Shown: piece after piece, positions 1 to 9,445 of the stretch | How the letters are laid out: every line of letters starts with the position of its first letter | Position numbering within the stretch: the first letter of the stretch is position 1 | Assembly (NCBI GenBank): GCA_030560485.1 | Contig: JAKTTS010000218.1 | Location: 1 to 24,379 of the forward strand | Source of the DNA: Ascoidea tarda (nom. inval.) | Taxonomy: Eukaryota; Ascomycota; Saccharomycetes; Ascoideales; Ascoideaceae | Length of the DNA stretch: 24,379 nucleotides | Direction of reading: 5' to 3' | Notes under the pieces: generated by a model | What the model saw: only the letters and a program-made list of their open reading frames with translations | Database searches by the model: none | Told to the model about the DNA's origin: nothing | Program-made: the position numbers and the translations under genes

Positions 1-912
1 TTTATTAGCTCTTATTACTACTACTAGGTTTAGGTTTCATGGTTTGATTTTACCCTTAAAAAAGAAAATTCTATTAAATTTATCACAATAAAAATAAAAT
101 AAAATGAAATAAAATGAAATAAGAATGAAAATAGTCTTAAAAAAAAGAAAAAAATTACCTGTTTATCAATTTACTCAATCATTGTATTTAAATAAAATAT
201 CAATTATTTTATATACTTATGTTTTTGTTTTTTTATCTCTACTCTTTTTGTTTTCCCTTACTTTTGTTGTTCAATTCATGATTTATATTTTACTACAAAA
301 TTAATGCTTTAATGATTGAATATCTCGACTTCCGATTTATATATCTATATCTATCTACATTAATATTTATATTTATATTTATATATATTTATATGTATAT
401 GTACATTTATATATAAATCTACCATTTTGTTTTACCTCTCACTTCTAAAAATCGTCTTAATATCATCACCTCGTTTGTATATTACTCAATTATTCTCTCT
501 CTCTCTTATTTATCTTACATCCTATCATCCTTTCTATCTTAATACTATTATACATGTTTATTATCTATTTAATGAATATTGATTACAATTTAAGAGAATA
601 TGAAAATCATAAAAACAAAAATAATTTTAAGAGCAATAAATCTTAAACCAAGAAAGTTAAAAATGAAAATGAAAATGAAAATGAAAATGAGAAAATGAGA
701 AAATAAAAATGAAGAAATAAAAAGAAAAAACATGAGTGAACATGACAAAAAGAAAATTAACTATAAAACAAATTCAAAGAAGCAAAAAGAAACGAAAATA
801 AAAAAAATCAATAAGAAAACAACCAAAACAAACCAAAGAAAAAAAGAAAAAAAAGAAAAAAAAGAAAAAAAAGAAAAAAGCTTTAATTTTTAAGATCATT
901 AACATTAATTTT
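1..912. other. AT-rich spacer 3' of KCS1
   Basis: No credible coding region is visible. The stretch is very AT-rich and holds low-complexity runs: a degenerate AAATGA/AAATAA pentamer run near 90-125, TATATTTATATT runs near 360-420, a (GAAAAT)n run near 661-695, and a purine run of G plus A8 units at 841-880. The last run lies just past the KCS1 stop. On the KCS1 sense strand it reads as a T-rich tract, so it may belong to the 3' UTR or the 3'-end processing region. I see no gene from the neighbouring locus entering the window here. Confidence 0.6.
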
Positions 913-3900
913 TTAATCTGATGTCTCAGAATCCCTATAATGCTCTTCTTCCTCAAACATAACTTCATCTCGGTTTTCAAACAATATTTTCCCTCTGATA
1001 CTCTTAAATGCTTTCCCATTACCATACTTGTCATCGTTCTCATCTTCATAGGTATCTTCTTCAAAAAAATCTAAAAAATCCAAACTTTTCTTGAACCTTC
1101 CTTGATTCATTAACATTTTCATCTTCTCATTACTCAAATCACTATACTCTTCTCCAACAATCTTTTTGAACATTAACTTGAAATAAAAAATCAACGAGTT
1201 AATTCCACGAATATACCCTTTATCAACCTCAAATGGAAATCTGGGCTTACATTTATATTTTTTTAGAATATCAATCAGATTTTCATTCTCTGTTAAACAC
1301 TTGGAAAAATCAATAATCTTGACCAAAATTTCTTCCTTTTCATCTCCTCCTCCTTCTTTATCTTGATATTCGGGTTCATTATTATTCCCATCATACATTA
1401 ACAATAAAGATGATCCATACATCCTATACCCTTTTAATTTTGAGAATATCTTTTTCAACTCATTCAATTTATTAATAATCTTAGGAATATGCTTTAAGAT
1501 GCTTTGTTGACTTTCTCCATCATACAAAAACTGAATCAATATCCTCAAGAACTCCTCTCCTTTTTTAATTCTTCTGCCAAAATATTTATCCCTTTTGATA
1601 AACCTATGGTTTTTTTTATCCCAGTTTTGCATCCCACAAATTCGAACTCCTAATTTTCTACTCGTTGTATAATAACACTTTTTTCGTTCGTCTTTTTGTT
1701 TTTTGTCATTGGATTCAATACCATATTGTCGAGTCCCCATTTTTAAATCAAGCACACATGGTCTCTTCATTCCAATCGTAAGATCTTCTAATAATATAAA
1801 TTTTTCAAATTTAGTGATTTGTTTTAAATGGTAACTGTGTTTTTGTATGTTATTTCTGAGATTATGACTTTCAAGTTTATTTTCTTCAAAATTCCTACCT
1901 TTATCGTTTTCGTTTTCAACTCCTCTTTTTTCATCATGACTTGAAACAGTTTCATTGAAAATTCTTTGGTTTTTTTCTCTAATATACCCCCGAGTAGCAT
2001 TTTGAATATTATTTTGATCATTATTTTGAATACCATTTTGATTATCATCTTGATCGTCGTCTTGATCGTCACCAAGTTGAAAAATTGGTCTTGCATTTGT
2101 TTCGTTTTCTCTAATTCTTCTAACTGAGTTGATTATAAGTTCTCTTGAAGGAAAATCCTTGTCCAACGAATCTTTGTTATAGGAAGATAATTCAATTAAT
2201 GAGTGATGTGAATCTGACTTTTTTATTTTTTTATTTTTTGGCTTATTGAATTCATTATTATCATTTGCACAGCTCGCTTTGACACTATCGTTGGATAATG
2301 CCTTTATGACTAAATTCTGTTCATCACTATGGTTACGACGATTTACCAATGATGGCTTATTGTTCATCTTAGTTGCATCCTTTTCATAGTTTCTCGTATT
2401 GGTAATATTGTAGTAACTTTGATACGGATTTTTTAATTTCGATCGATGTTTTTTGAAACTCATTTGCTCCTTCACATTTTCAGCATGTTTCTTGATTGGA
2501 GCAAACACCTCACGTATCACTAGCTCCTGCAACTCAGTATTAACAGAGGTTGAACCTGTCAATGAAGTCAGTATCATATTTTGAAGTTTGTTGTTGTTAC
2601 ATTGTGAAATGGCTGAGTCTTTGGGGCTGCTTGAGCTATTGGAACCAGAAAATTTATTTGTAGTGCCTAAATTCAAACTTGAATGAGTTGAGTCTTTGGA
2701 GTGAATGCTGTTTGGGTCAGTTTCTGCGGATGATGAAGATTGAAAAGAAAATTTGTTCCAAATAGAATCTGGGATGATGTGCTTATTATCATCTAAAACA
2801 ACCTGAGGAGGCAACTCTATATTTTCATTTTCGTTCAATTTCAAATTGGCACTATTTCTCTTTGTCAATTCGTTGATCTTTGAAAACGAAGACTCCAAAG
2901 AAGGGGGTAGTTTATAATCCGAACTATTTTCTCTTTTTAGATTTGTTTGAGAAGTAGAATTGGCATTTGATTGCATATGATCTAGCAAATAATTGGAGCA
3001 TTCTAAGTATTGGTAACGAACATTAAGAACCCCAATATACTTGGGCATAAAGTGAAGCAATTCAGGGTGCAACATTTCAACAGCTTCATACCACTTGTTT
3101 TCTCGATTAACCAAGGCCTTGCAAATTGCTCGATGTGAAAATCTGAAGATTGCAGTGTGCCCACCAACTTTGTCTTTGAAGGGTTTCAATTCGACAGCCA
3201 AAGGATATATATGGTCTTTATCGTTATCGTTATTGTTTTGGTTATTGTGGGTGTTATTTTCGCGATAATTATTATAGCTCCAGCTTTTGCTGCTGCTGTT
3301 GTTGTGTTCAGTTTGGCTGCTTTGAAATTGTTTTTTTTGCTCAGTCTCTTTGGCACTCAATTGAGTGTTTTTGATTAGGTTTGACAGAATCAGTTCTGAT
3401 AGTGACGAAGATATAATTAAAGGAGAGTTTGAATTTAATGGTAGATCTTCATTGCTCAAATCGTCAGCTTCGATAAATTCCAATGAGTTCACGTCACCTA
3501 AATCTTCTATGATTTCTTCGTCTTGTTTATCACTGGTATCACTGATAACGCTATAGCAGCTTTGGTTATCTTTATCATTATTTTTATCCTCATCGTCGTT
3601 ATCGCTGTCGCTTTTATCGATGATATTTTTTATGTTATCAAATTCTGTTTCTGCAGTTAAATGTCTTATTAATTGTGTATTTTGGTTTTGGTTTAAATTT
3701 GATTTAAGGTTATCGCAATGATAATTGCTGATTTTGCTGTCATTATTGTTTTTATTATCGTTGATATTAGTATCACTATTGTCATTTTTCTGATGACGGT
3801 TGAAAGTGGAATTGTAATGGTAATTGTAGTCTTTCATTTTAGTTAGAGATAGATTTTTGAAATCCTCATGAGGAAAATAAGTTGCAGAAGACAAAGGATG

Positions 3901-4947
3901 TAGTGATAATGAATGGCTTCTTTGAGTAAATTTAGTGTTTGATCTATTGTTTGTAAATTTAGTGTTATTGTTGTCATTTTTATTGATTTTATTAACGTTG
4001 TTAATCTCATTGAATAGTTTGAATGATTTTCTTTTATGTTTTTGTTTATTTTTGTCTATATTGTTGATACTGTTGTTATGCCTTATGATATAGTAATTTT
4101 TCTTTTGTGAGTTATCTGAAATAGTCAATTTATTATTATTTGAAATGTTTTGATCTATTTTGATCTTGTCATCATTTGGGATGCTATTGTAATTGTTAAT
4201 AATTGTATTAATATCCCTATTGTTTTTTTCATTATCGTTATCTTTATTTTTGGTTTTGTTCTTATTCTTATTCTTCTTATCATTGTCTTTATTGTCTTTA
4301 TTGCCTTTATTATCGATATCATCGTTAATATTATCATTATCAATATTATTGTTATTGTTATTATTGTCACTACTATTATCATTATTGTTATCATTGTTAT
4401 CTGTTAAGTCATCATTTTCTTCAAATAATCTAAAAGTCTTTGCAGCCTTTCTAGTTGCGACAATACTACTTTTACTCCCTTTTGAGCTGCTTATCTTTGA
4501 TTTGTTTGATATTTTTGATATTCCAGAGGTATTGGAGTTATTTGAGCTGTTGGAATTGTATAGTTTGTTTGAATCATTTAAATTGTTTGATATATTTGGA
4601 TAATTTAAAGGTAATTCATTCGAGACCACTGATAATGAGGAGTTTAAACTGTTATTGTTATTGTTATTGTTATTGTTATTGTTATTGTTATTGTTATTGT
4701 TATTGTTATTGTTATTGTTATTGTTATTGGTATTGGTATTGGTATCGGTATCGTTATCGTTATCGCTATTACTATTGTTATTGTTATTGTTTATATTAAT
4801 ATTGATGTTCTTGATGTTACTAAGGTTATTGTTGATGGTGTTTTGTATCTCGAGCCCGAGCTGATTTTGAAATTTATCGATATTGCTATTGCTATATTGG
4901 TTATATAGATTGTATTGATTAAACTGATTGTATTTGCTTAGTGTCAT
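913..4947 (-). CDS. KCS1: Inositol hexakisphosphate kinase, Kcs1-type
   Basis: This gene encodes a 1344-residue member of the inositol polyphosphate kinase family. Kcs1 phosphorylates InsP6 (and InsP5) to make 5-diphospho inositol pyrophosphates, which act in phosphate sensing, vacuole and telomere biology. Visible family marks are a conserved N-terminal block (GGHTAIFRFSHRAICKALVN and the following region, about residues 592-650), a middle block with HIIPDSIW and a later LVIREVFAP block, and the catalytic core. The core has ILLEDLT, the signature PCVLDLKMG (P1063, a PxxxDxKxG motif for inositol phosphate binding), GSSLLLMYDG (from G1178) and IIDF (D1213, the likely metal ligand). The order and the C-terminal acidic tail ending in SD match Saccharomyces Kcs1 (about 1050 aa). 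The extra length is mostly low-complexity Asn/Asp/Ser/Lys sequence in the first 590 residues. The start is the first ATG of the frame. Sense-strand upstream DNA carries a TATA-like site and a GC-rich patch. The family assignment is near certain. Confidence 0.95.
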   Translation of the reverse strand: MTLSKYNQFNQYNLYNQYSNSNIDKFQNQLGLEIQNTINNNLSNIKNINININNNNNNSNSDNDNDTDTNTNTNNNNNNNNNNNNNNNNNNNNNNNNNNSLNSSLSVVSNELPLNYPNISNNLNDSNKLYNSNSSNNSNTSGISKISNKSKISSSKGSKSSIVATRKAAKTFRLFEENDDLTDNNDNNNDNSSDNNNNNNNIDNDNINDDIDNKGNKDNKDNDKKNKNKNKTKNKDNDNEKNNRDINTIINNYNSIPNDDKIKIDQNISNNNKLTISDNSQKKNYYIIRHNNSINNIDKNKQKHKRKSFKLFNEINNVNKINKNDNNNTKFTNNRSNTKFTQRSHSLSLHPLSSATYFPHEDFKNLSLTKMKDYNYHYNSTFNRHQKNDNSDTNINDNKNNNDSKISNYHCDNLKSNLNQNQNTQLIRHLTAETEFDNIKNIIDKSDSDNDDEDKNNDKDNQSCYSVISDTSDKQDEEIIEDLGDVNSLEFIEADDLSNEDLPLNSNSPLIISSSLSELILSNLIKNTQLSAKETEQKKQFQSSQTEHNNSSSKSWSYNNYRENNTHNNQNNNDNDKDHIYPLAVELKPFKDKVGGHTAIFRFSHRAICKALVNRENKWYEAVEMLHPELLHFMPKYIGVLNVRYQYLECSNYLLDHMQSNANSTSQTNLKRENSSDYKLPPSLESSFSKINELTKRNSANLKLNENENIELPPQVVLDDNKHIIPDSIWNKFSFQSSSSAETDPNSIHSKDSTHSSLNLGTTNKFSGSNSSSSPKDSAISQCNNNKLQNMILTSLTGSTSVNTELQELVIREVFAPIKKHAENVKEQMSFKKHRSKLKNPYQSYYNITNTRNYEKDATKMNNKPSLVNRRNHSDEQNLVIKALSNDSVKASCANDNNEFNKPKNKKIKKSDSHHSLIELSSYNKDSLDKDFPSRELIINSVRRIRENETNARPIFQLGDDQDDDQDDNQNGIQNNDQNNIQNATRGYIREKNQRIFNETVSSHDEKRGVENENDKGRNFEENKLESHNLRNNIQKHSYHLKQITKFEKFILLEDLTIGMKRPCVLDLKMGTRQYGIESNDKKQKDERKKCYYTTSRKLGVRICGMQNWDKKNHRFIKRDKYFGRRIKKGEEFLRILIQFLYDGESQQSILKHIPKIINKLNELKKIFSKLKGYRMYGSSLLLMYDGNNNEPEYQDKEGGGDEKEEILVKIIDFSKCLTENENLIDILKKYKCKPRFPFEVDKGYIRGINSLIFYFKLMFKKIVGEEYSDLSNEKMKMLMNQGRFKKSLDFLDFFEEDTYEDENDDKYGNGKAFKSIRGKILFENRDEVMFEEEEHYRDSETSD
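4651..4800 (-). repeat. In-frame (AACAAT)n tract encoding poly-Asn in KCS1
   Basis: On the sense strand this is an almost pure AAC-AAT hexanucleotide array of about 13 units. It grades into AAT-ACC and GAT-AAC variants that encode Asn, then Asn-Thr and Asp-Asn runs (about residues 50-99). The repeat keeps the KCS1 frame and lies in the non-catalytic N-terminal region, so length changes in units of 3 or 6 would be tolerated. The plus-strand poly-Leu frame across it is only its antisense shadow. Confidence 0.9.
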
Positions 4948-6302
4948 ATTCTGGTTTTTAGTTTTAAAATTTTAAATTTGTAGGATTATACTCAGTTGAA
5001 AAGTGAATAAGAATAATTAGAACGATATTTTATCCATTTAATTAGATTTATATTAGGTTTTATTTGAAATCGAGAAAAGAAGACAATAAAGAGAATATGT
5101 AAACAAAAAGAGAGAAACGAGATTATAATGGGCAAAGATTGAAATAGAATCCGATTTTTATCAATATATATACCAACTTCTGAAGTTGTAGAACAAAACA
5201 AGACAGCTAGAGAAGTCCTTTATGGATTGTAAACAAATTTTGAGAATTGAAATGGCAAAGACTTATTTTACTACCCAGTTGGATGAAAAGCAAAATAAAA
5301 TGACTGTGGAAATGACTGATGGGCTGGAGTGTCCAATGAAAAAACCGAATTGAAACAAGTTGGAGGATTGCAGACTATTGTTGAATGTAGAGAATTATAA
5401 AGCAAAAAGCGTAAAATGGACATGAAATGAACAGGAAATGAGCATAAAATGAAAAACCTCCTTTGAACGAGGTATATATCCTCATCTTAACGTCCCTTGC
5501 GATTCCTCCAGCTCTTTATAACTTGGACCCAAAACAGAGATGACAGTCGCCACATCCGGGGGCTGGGCACAGTTCCGGGACGCTGGCATCACTTTCCAGC
5601 TGCAGCCGGCTCATTTTCTGGCGAATGGCGGCCTGCACAGCAAAACGTGCCTGTGTCTACACGCGGGCACACGCGGGATGCTCAACCTAAACAATAGCCC
5701 GTGCGCGGGTGCGTATTCACCGGCTGTGCTGTATTCAGACGTCTGTTCACGCATAAACTTACGAATAGTTTTGCTGCGGGTTTTTCGGGGTATTTCGTGC
5801 TTTGGTTGTAATCGATTTTTCGTCTCCGTATAGCGCACGGTTCCTATTACAGCTTTCTTACGTTTAAGTCTTTCATATCTCCCGTATCAAAACCCAGAAA
5901 CATTTGATTACAAAATGGAAAACGAGAAATCGTGAAGAGAAGTAAAATAGTCATAAATAAAGGTAAATGATGTGAAATAAACAATAAATAATAAATAATG
6001 AATAATGAAGTATGAAAGGCGATAACTGCATCCATAATGCTGCTATCGCAAAATGAATAAATGTTAAATACACAAATACACAAACACAAAAATACATAAG
6101 GAAACAAGGAAATAGGAAAATAAGAAAATAAGAAAGTAGATAGATAAATAGATAAAAGGTGAATAGGCAAATACATAATTTTCTCTACCTATGCTGGTTA
6201 AATCAATTGAAAAGACAACTTCTTATATCATTAAAAACAATCCAAAAAAAAAAAAAATTAAATTAAATTAAACTAAATTGATACGAGTATCCTTTGATTG
6301 AT
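4948..6302. other. Spacer between KCS1 5' end and RCK2 3' end, with GC-rich patch
   Basis: No supported gene is seen. The left half is the likely KCS1 leader and promoter. A patch at about 5480-5840 is clearly richer in G+C than its surroundings. It holds repeated CGCGGG words (two in ACGCGGGCACACGCGGG near 5660 and one near 5705) and direct TCCGGG words near 5555 and 5576. This patch probably holds upstream activating sites for KCS1. From 5840 to 6300 the DNA is again AT-rich with simple repeats and a poly-A run, and is likely the RCK2 3' UTR and terminator region. A 109-codon minus-strand frame at 5847-6176 is low-complexity and not supported. Confidence 0.55.
5165..5172 (-). promoter_or_regulatory. 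Putative TATA element of KCS1
   Basis: TATATATA lies about 220 bp upstream of the KCS1 ATG on its sense strand. The spacing resembles that of the TATA-like sites before RCK2 (about 230 bp) and the AVT7-like gene (about 185 bp). In DNA this AT-rich such a string is not strong evidence alone. Confidence 0.35.
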
Positions 6303-8609
6303 CTAAAATGCTTCTGTTTCTTGTAAAATTCTTCCATTGTTTATAACATCGTGTTTAATAATGGGTTCATTGGTTTTCTTCTTTCTTCTTCTTTCTAAAA
6401 GTGTAGACGCTTCAATTTTCAAATCAAACGTTGGCTGATTGTTTTTATTAATATTATTAAAAGAGACTCTTTTGTTATGAATATGATGAGTACCGTTATC
6501 ATTTTCGTAATTTTCCTCATCTTCTTCGTCCTCGTCCTCCTCAATGATTTGGTCTCTTTCTCTGTTATTTGCCTTCTCTTCATTCATTCTATTCAAAGCT
6601 GCCGATATTTCAAACGCGTCTCTTAGTAACATTGCTGAGGGCGAGTAGTATCCTGGATTGCTTCCAATCACCTTTGTGTTTGGTGCTCGCAAATTTGGAT
6701 CGTAATTCACTATAGTTTCATTGATCTTGCCATTGTTGGTTGTATTGCTAGTGTTGATTAAATTGAAATGAAGTTTGTCATTTCCCTTCTTATTGATAGA
6801 GTCTCTGGTCTTGATATCATCAATTTCATTCCTCAATGCATTGTAACTGAATTTTGCCTTTTGAATCGAGTAATTGAAGCTACTAGTGCTATACTCGCCA
6901 TCGAGGTCAACAGCATAGATAAGATTTCCATTTGAGTCTTTTGGTAGTTTGAGTAAATACTCTTCGATCCAAGGATCTGAAAAGAATTGCTTGATATCGT
7001 ATCGTTGTTTAGGATTGACAGATAATAGGTTTTTAACACAGTTTTTAGCTCCATTTGAAATCTCATCCCACCATGGACTTAAAAATTCAAATTCTCCTCT
7101 ACTGATCTTAACAGTCAACACATCAATTTTGTCATCATAAAATGGCGGAAACCCACATAATAGCGTGTATAACACACATCCCAATGCCCATAAATCCACT
7201 TTTTTACTATATTTTTCATCCTTGACAATTTCAGGCGCAACATATCCAACAGTACCACAAGGAGTTTTAGTTTTCAACTCCCAAATTTGTTTCGATAAAC
7301 CAAAGTCTGCTAATTTAACTATACCGATGGTGCCTCCACCATAGCCGTATTTGAATTGGCCTTCATCTTTTTTGACTTTTGGATCGTCTGATTTTCGAAG
7401 ATGTTGACATTCACTTCTATTGTAAGGAATTAGATTGAACAATAGGTTTTCCGGTTTAATGTCTCTATGAACAATACCAATTTCATTATGCAAATAGTTA
7501 AGAGCTTCAGCGATTTGGAGGATGACGTGTCTTGATAAATTTTCAGATAAATAAGTCAAGTTGACAATTTGATTGAAAATTTCGCCACCATGACAGAGCT
7601 CTTGGATTATGTAAAAGTAATTGACATCTTGTAGGAAGTTTCTGAATTTGACGATGTTTTTGTGATTTAGTTTCTTCAAGATTGAAACTTCTTTGAGGAT
7701 TAACGATTTTTGATTTGAATTTAATTGTGATTTGTTTATGATTTTGATTGCAACAAAATTGTTATCGTGTAGTTTATTTTTGTAGTCGTTAGGGTTGTTA
7801 TTGGTGCTGGGTTCAATGTTGCTGCTATTAAGACTGGCCAAGTCTATAGCTTTGAATACAACTGAGAAAGCACCATCGCCAATTTGTTCAATTATATTAT
7901 AGTTGTTTTGGAATAAAATTGGGTACTTTCTATTAAGGGTCAGATTTGATATCGAGAGCTTGTACATTTTTTTTTCCTCGTCGATTATCTCATTCAAGAT
8001 GTCAGTTTTATTTTTTTGATTGATTTTGGCTTGAGCAGATTTCGTATGTTGTTGATGCTGGTTGTTTTTATTAATTTTCGAGTCCTTTTGGTTTTGATCT
8101 AAATTTTCTGGGTTTTTATTATGAGCATGATTATGATTATGAGCATGATTATGATTATTAGTATTAGTATTAGTATTAGTATTAGTATTAGTTTGAGTGT
8201 TATTAGGAATATTGTTATGGGTATTAGTGGTGTTTTTGTTATTAGACTCCAAACTATTTTGTAAAGTGTTCTGAGAAGAGTTTTGAGAACTATACTGAGA
8301 ATTGTCTTGATCAGTGATTTGAGTGCCACTAGTGAACTTCTTCTTTTTGAGAGATAGTTTTCTTGACAACGAGTTAATCTCTAGGGATTTTGTGCTGACA
8401 AGCTTATTGTCATTATTATTATTGTTTTTGTTATTGGAGGTTTGAGGCTTATTGGAAGATTTGTTCAATGTGTTGGCTTGTTTACCAAGGTGAATAAATC
8501 TTTTAAAATCCTGTATAATTAAAAAAACCAATGGTTAGTATATGATAATTATAAATGAAAGAAAACAAAAAGCATTGCAATTGTATAGACTTACTTCAAA
8601 CATTCTCAT
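6303..8609 (-). CDS. RCK2: Rck2-like CaMK-family serine/threonine kinase, two exons
   Basis: The spliced product is 740 residues. Exon 1 is 8595-8609 (MRMFE) and exon 2 is 6303-8510, joined in phase 0. Rck2 is activated by the Hog1 MAPK and acts in osmotic and oxidative stress, partly through control of translation. The kinase domain (about residues 210-490) shows the glycine loop GDGAFSVVF (from G216), VAIK (K261), HRDIKPENLLF (D355), DFGLSKQ (D407) and PCGTVGYVAPE. Rck-specific stretches are also present: LRKSDDPK, a glycine-rich GGGTIGIVKLADFG, and a C-terminal STLLERRRKK close to Rck2 STILQRRKK. There is an insertion between the glycine loop and the lysine, as in Rck2. The 200-residue N-terminus is Asn/Thr/His-rich and longer than in Saccharomyces. 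RCK1 and RCK2 are paralogues in Saccharomyces, so RCK2 here means the Rck1/2 family. An in-frame ATG at 8531 lies inside the intron and is unlikely to be the start. Confidence 0.93.
8121..8196 (-). repeat. In-frame His/Asn and Asn/Thr repeats in RCK2
   Basis: The plus strand carries alternating ATTATG/AGCATG units followed by five or more ATTAGT hexamers. On the sense strand these encode an HNHNHAHN-type run and a (Asn-Thr)n run in the disordered N-terminus. The array is coding and in frame. Confidence 0.85.
8511..8594 (-). other. Spliceosomal intron in RCK2 (84 nt)
   Basis: On the sense strand the sequence reads GAA, then GTAAGT at the 5' splice site, a perfect TACTAAC branch site (8534-8540), and ACAG at the 3' splice site 23-25 nt later. 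Splicing joins an ATG-AGA-ATG-TTT-GAA mini-exon in phase 0 to GAT-TTT-AAA. All three signals are canonical and the intron is short. The intron itself is open in the downstream frame from an internal ATG, which can mislead ORF callers into a false start. Confidence 0.92.
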
Positions 8610-8834
8610 TTATGGTAGACGATTTAGTATTGAATTGTGAAATTTTTTCCCAGTTGTTATTGGATGGGTACTTAATATACTTATTTGTGAGGTGGAAGTG
8701 GTTGTTGTAAGACAAATGGCGTTTGTTTGTCTTTCCTTGTTTTGAAAGTGAATTATTGCTTAATAAATGGGCCAGCAAGTATGGGAAGGAAAAAGAAAAA
8801 GCAAGATGGTTAAAGCACTGGCTGGAAAGAGGAA

Positions 8835-8842
8835 TATTTATA
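8835..8842 (-). promoter_or_regulatory. Putative TATA box of RCK2
   Basis: TATAAATA on the RCK2 sense strand lies about 230 bp upstream of the exon 1 ATG. The match to the TATA consensus is good and the distance is usual for a yeast gene. No start-site data support it. Confidence 0.5.
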
Positions 8843-8987
8843 AGAAACGAAAAAGAATCTTAGAGCTGAAGAAAGAGCTATCAAGACAAATAAAAAGCAA
8901 TTCAGCTCAGAAATTGGTGATATAATATTGTTAACCTCAGTTCCTACAAACCTAAAACAGCACAGCCGCGCCAGATCGGGAGCAGTC

Positions 8988-9007
8988 TGCACCACACCTG
9001 TGGTGCA
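8988..9007. promoter_or_regulatory. Perfect 20-bp inverted repeat (TGCACCACA half-sites)
   Basis: TGCACCACA, a 2-bp centre CC, and TGTGGTGCA form a perfect dyad with 9-bp arms about 390 bp upstream of the RCK2 ATG. The half-site recurs as GGTGGTGCA twice at 9331-9356. The arrangement suggests a site for a dimeric transcription factor. The factor is not identified. Confidence 0.5.
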
Positions 9008-9050
9008 ATGCACTCGCCACATCCGTTTCAGGAAACTTCTTGCTTGTTAC

Positions 9051-9090
9051 CTGTCACATGTCGTGGCGGCGCACAGCTGCCATGTGACAG
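9051..9090. promoter_or_regulatory. Paired CACATG boxes in a 10-bp inverted repeat
   Basis: CTGTCACATG (9051-9060) and CATGTGACAG (9081-9090) are perfect inverted copies separated by 20 bp. Each contains GTCACATG, which fits the Cbf1/CDEI type of bHLH site (RTCACRTG). A CAGCTG E-box lies in the spacer. No CDEIII-like element follows, so a point centromere is not supported. The likely role is RCK2 regulation. Confidence 0.45.
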
Positions 9091-9320
9091 ACGCAACACG
9101 CGCAACCGGATCATTGCGCGTGTGTGCGCATGTTTTCTGCATCACACTGCGTGCAACTACACCGCCCGTGGGGCGCGGTTGCCGTTTTGGGACGTCGATA
9201 TAATGAAGGCTATTATTACCCAATGTGCTCTTCGCAGCAGAACGTTAATCGAAGAGGTTTGTATCGAGCTGGCAGTTTGAATGATCTTCTTTGTCTCCAA
9301 CGGTCAGACCCAGACTGAAC

Positions 9321-9356
9321 AATGCACACAGGTGGTGCAATGCACACAGGTGGTGC
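9321..9356. repeat. Two tandem 18-bp copies of AATGCACACAGGTGGTGC
   Basis: Two exact adjacent copies (9321-9338 and 9339-9356) lie about 730 bp upstream of the RCK2 ATG. The junction word GTGGTGCAATGCAC is also present at the right edge of the 20-bp palindrome (about 9000-9013), so the same motif recurs in one upstream region. Confidence 0.8.
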
Positions 9357-9445
9357 CTTCGATCTCCAGATGCACCATCTCTACTGCCTGCAATAGTTAA
9401 ACCGTTGTTTGGCCTAAGCCTATTTGACAACAATTACGGTAATTG

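Larger units (their letters stand above)
8843..9445. other. GC-rich upstream region of RCK2
   Basis: This stretch is richer in G+C than the flanks, most clearly at about 8950-9420. Besides the palindromes listed separately it holds TCGCCACATCCG (9014-9025), which also occurs in the KCS1 upstream patch (5547-5558), and a perfect dyad CAATTAC-G-GTAATTG at 9431-9445. Several overlapping plus-strand frames across it (8928-9318) share no recognisable protein and conflict with each other, so I treat the region as regulatory. Confidence 0.5.

Noticed and set aside
3157-4864. Plus-strand frames rich in Leu, Ile and Val across KCS1
   Set aside because: They are the antisense of the Asn/Asp-coding repeats of KCS1, and their membrane-like look comes from the complement of AAC/AAT codons.
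5847-6176. 109-codon minus-strand frame
   Set aside because: Low-complexity Ile/Leu/Phe/Tyr sequence from GATAAATA-type simple repeats, lying in the RCK2 3' region.
8596-8778. 60-codon minus-strand frame overlapping the RCK2 start
   Set aside because: It is in another frame from the RCK2 mini-exon, lies in the leader, and has no family features. It could at most act as an overlapping upstream ORF, for which I have no evidence.
9053-9088. Point centromere with CDEI-like boxes
   Set aside because: GTCACATG is present twice, but no 80-bp AT-rich CDEII and no CDEIII with a CCGAA core follow. The boxes lie in a promoter.
8928-9318. Three overlapping plus-strand frames in the RCK2 upstream patch
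   Set aside because: They overlap each other in different frames, are open because the patch is GC-rich and poor in stop codons, and run through palindromes and repeats. No domain is recognised.
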